DNA of 64,000 nt from Actinomycetes bacterium (GTDB lineage Bacteria > Actinomycetota > Acidimicrobiia > Acidimicrobiales > Acidimicrobiaceae), in assembly GCA_021841935.1 (NCBI GenBank), contig JAKCDL010000007.1, positions 1 to 64,000 on the forward strand, given 5' to 3'. The translations under genes were made by a program, and so were the position numbers. Of this stretch, positions 63,244 through 64,000 are shown piece by piece. The notes under the pieces were generated by a model. The model did not search any database. It was not told the origin of the DNA and saw only the letters and a program-made list of their open reading frames with translations. Each line of letters opens with the position of its first letter. Position 1 is the stretch's first letter.

Positions 63244-64000
63244 TTACCCGTTAGGAAATGTCCCAATCTCTTCGATTTTGTAGCCTTTGGGATAACTTCT
63301 AACTTGGGGCATCTCCCTTGGCCACTTTGGTGTCTTTCGGGGTGGCAGCTGTCGCACGACTTTGCCACGTAACTTTAGACCACTCTGAACGAGTTTTTTG
63401 AAATACGCATTAGGCGCAGGAAAGCCAAATGCGCGAAGTAGTGGTTCATCCATTAATGCATATGACATTTGATAGACGAGAGATTTGGGTAGAAGGTGAT
63501 TCGGGGGGAAGGTGGTAAAGAGCTCGAGTGTCGATTCGGCAACCTTTACACCGCCCGCATCTAGGGCGAAGTTCTCTTCTTCATATTTATCTAGGAAGTT
63601 GGTGAACTCGATCCAACTCTCAGGTATCTCCCGGATTCCCATTCTCCGACCTAAGTCTGCGTAGTAATTCGCGGCGGCGATCTTTTCATTCTCCGACATA
63701 GGTCTCCAACCGTAGTCATCCATCCACCTGATGGGAGTAACAACGAATGTACTAAGGACGTAGAGCATGTCGCCGTTGCTGATGTTATATGAGTTGTGCA
63801 TTTGATTCATTCGCCGAAGAGCCGCAAGGCCTTCGCCATCGGTAGGGCCGTTCTCCAGGATTGCATCAAGCACCACTACCGTGTCGTCGTAGCGTTTTTG
63901 AACCCGTTGGAGCATCTCTCCCGTGTGAGCCAGTAGCGACCCGATCGAAGGAACGGCATAGGTGCGAAATAGTGCGAATGAAAGGGCTTGGTTCATATCC
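63244..64000 (-). CDS. MpaB-family (DUF2236) oxygenase-like protein (5' end outside window)
   Basis: C-terminal part of a DUF2236/oxygenase MpaB family protein, a mostly helical family that includes haem-binding latex-clearing-type enzymes. Recognisable stretches are LFRTYAVPSIGSLLAHTGEM, RRMNQMHNSYNISNGDMLYVLSTFVV (His in the family's metal/haem region) and WRPMSENEKIAAANYYADLGRRMGI. An ATG at 63996 is possible, but the frame is open to the window edge and the family normally has about 30 more residues here, so the gene likely continues beyond. The C-terminus is basic and Pro-rich. Confidence 0.75.
   Translation of the reverse strand, partial: DMNQALSFALFRTYAVPSIGSLLAHTGEMLQRVQKRYDDTVVVLDAILENGPTDGEGLAALRRMNQMHNSYNISNGDMLYVLSTFVVTPIRWMDDYGWRPMSENEKIAAANYYADLGRRMGIREIPESWIEFTNFLDKYEEENFALDAGGVKVAESTLELFTTFPPNHLLPKSLVYQMSYALMDEPLLRAFGFPAPNAYFKKLVQSGLKLRGKVVRQLPPRKTPKWPREMPQVRSYPKGYKIEEIGTFPNG

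Overview
This 64 kb window looks like chromosomal DNA of a free-living actinobacterium of moderate G+C content. Lineage clues are a PafE/Bpa-type proteasome activator, a complete-looking mycofactocin biosynthesis set, an NDMA-dependent alcohol dehydrogenase, a PHP-containing DnaE and frequent TTG/GTG starts. An acidimicrobial or related deep actinobacterial lineage is my inference; no rRNA, tRNA, CRISPR array, transposase or phage gene was seen that could settle it.

Layout. 1-4.8 kb: a truncated phosphodiesterase-like gene, the proteasome activator, ribose-5-phosphate isomerase B, a secreted/anchored alpha/beta hydrolase and an amidase. 4.9-28.2 kb: a mycofactocin island, mostly on the minus strand. 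It holds an SDR, mftE, ETF-beta, a queuosine-salvage Qng1 gene, a FixX-like ferredoxin, a FixC-like quinone oxidoreductase, ETF-alpha and two FadH/OYE-type flavoproteins. Next come a plus-strand SDR-like protein, mftC, mftB and mftA, then a quinone-reductase-like MDR enzyme, a class III aminotransferase, a PucR regulator, mftF and the NDMA-dependent alcohol dehydrogenase. 29-42 kb: accessory metabolism and transport, with a MetX-like hydrolase, two MFS transporters, ArfB, a HAD phosphatase, an SMP-30 protein, a GlcD-type oxidase next to a ThDP enzyme, a DUF302 protein and a secreted S53 peptidase. 42.8-47.1 kb: dnaE and an unknown GNAT-like gene. 47.5-51.5 kb: an oxyanion (molybdate/tungstate-like) uptake locus made of an XRE-PBP regulator, a lipoprotein binding protein and a fused permease-ATPase. 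51.8-64 kb: assorted genes, including an MBL hydrolase, a serine hydrolase, an AhpD-like protein, a YyaL-type thioredoxin-domain protein, an LmeA-like protein, a TauE/DUF1634/GntR operon and a truncated MpaB-family gene.

How the island could work. MftA is matured by MftB, MftC and MftE and glycosylated by MftF into a peptide-derived redox cofactor. The NDMA-type alcohol dehydrogenase and SDRs are the kinds of dehydrogenase that keep NAD(P) bound and hand electrons to mycofactocin. The OYE-like flavoproteins, ETF-alpha/beta and the FixC/FixX pair then form a plausible route from reduced mycofactocin to the quinone pool. mftD and mftR are not in the window, and a PucR-type regulator sits inside the island instead.

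The most interesting signals are three in-frame Shine-Dalgarno/start units repeated at the 5' end of mftA; the Qng1 gene inside the electron-transfer operon; loss of the usual active-site Tyr in both OYE-like proteins and of the catalytic Lys in the plus-strand SDR; a leader ORF with two mutually exclusive hairpins ahead of the fused transporter; and palindromic operators placed on the start regions of the XRE-PBP and TauE operons.
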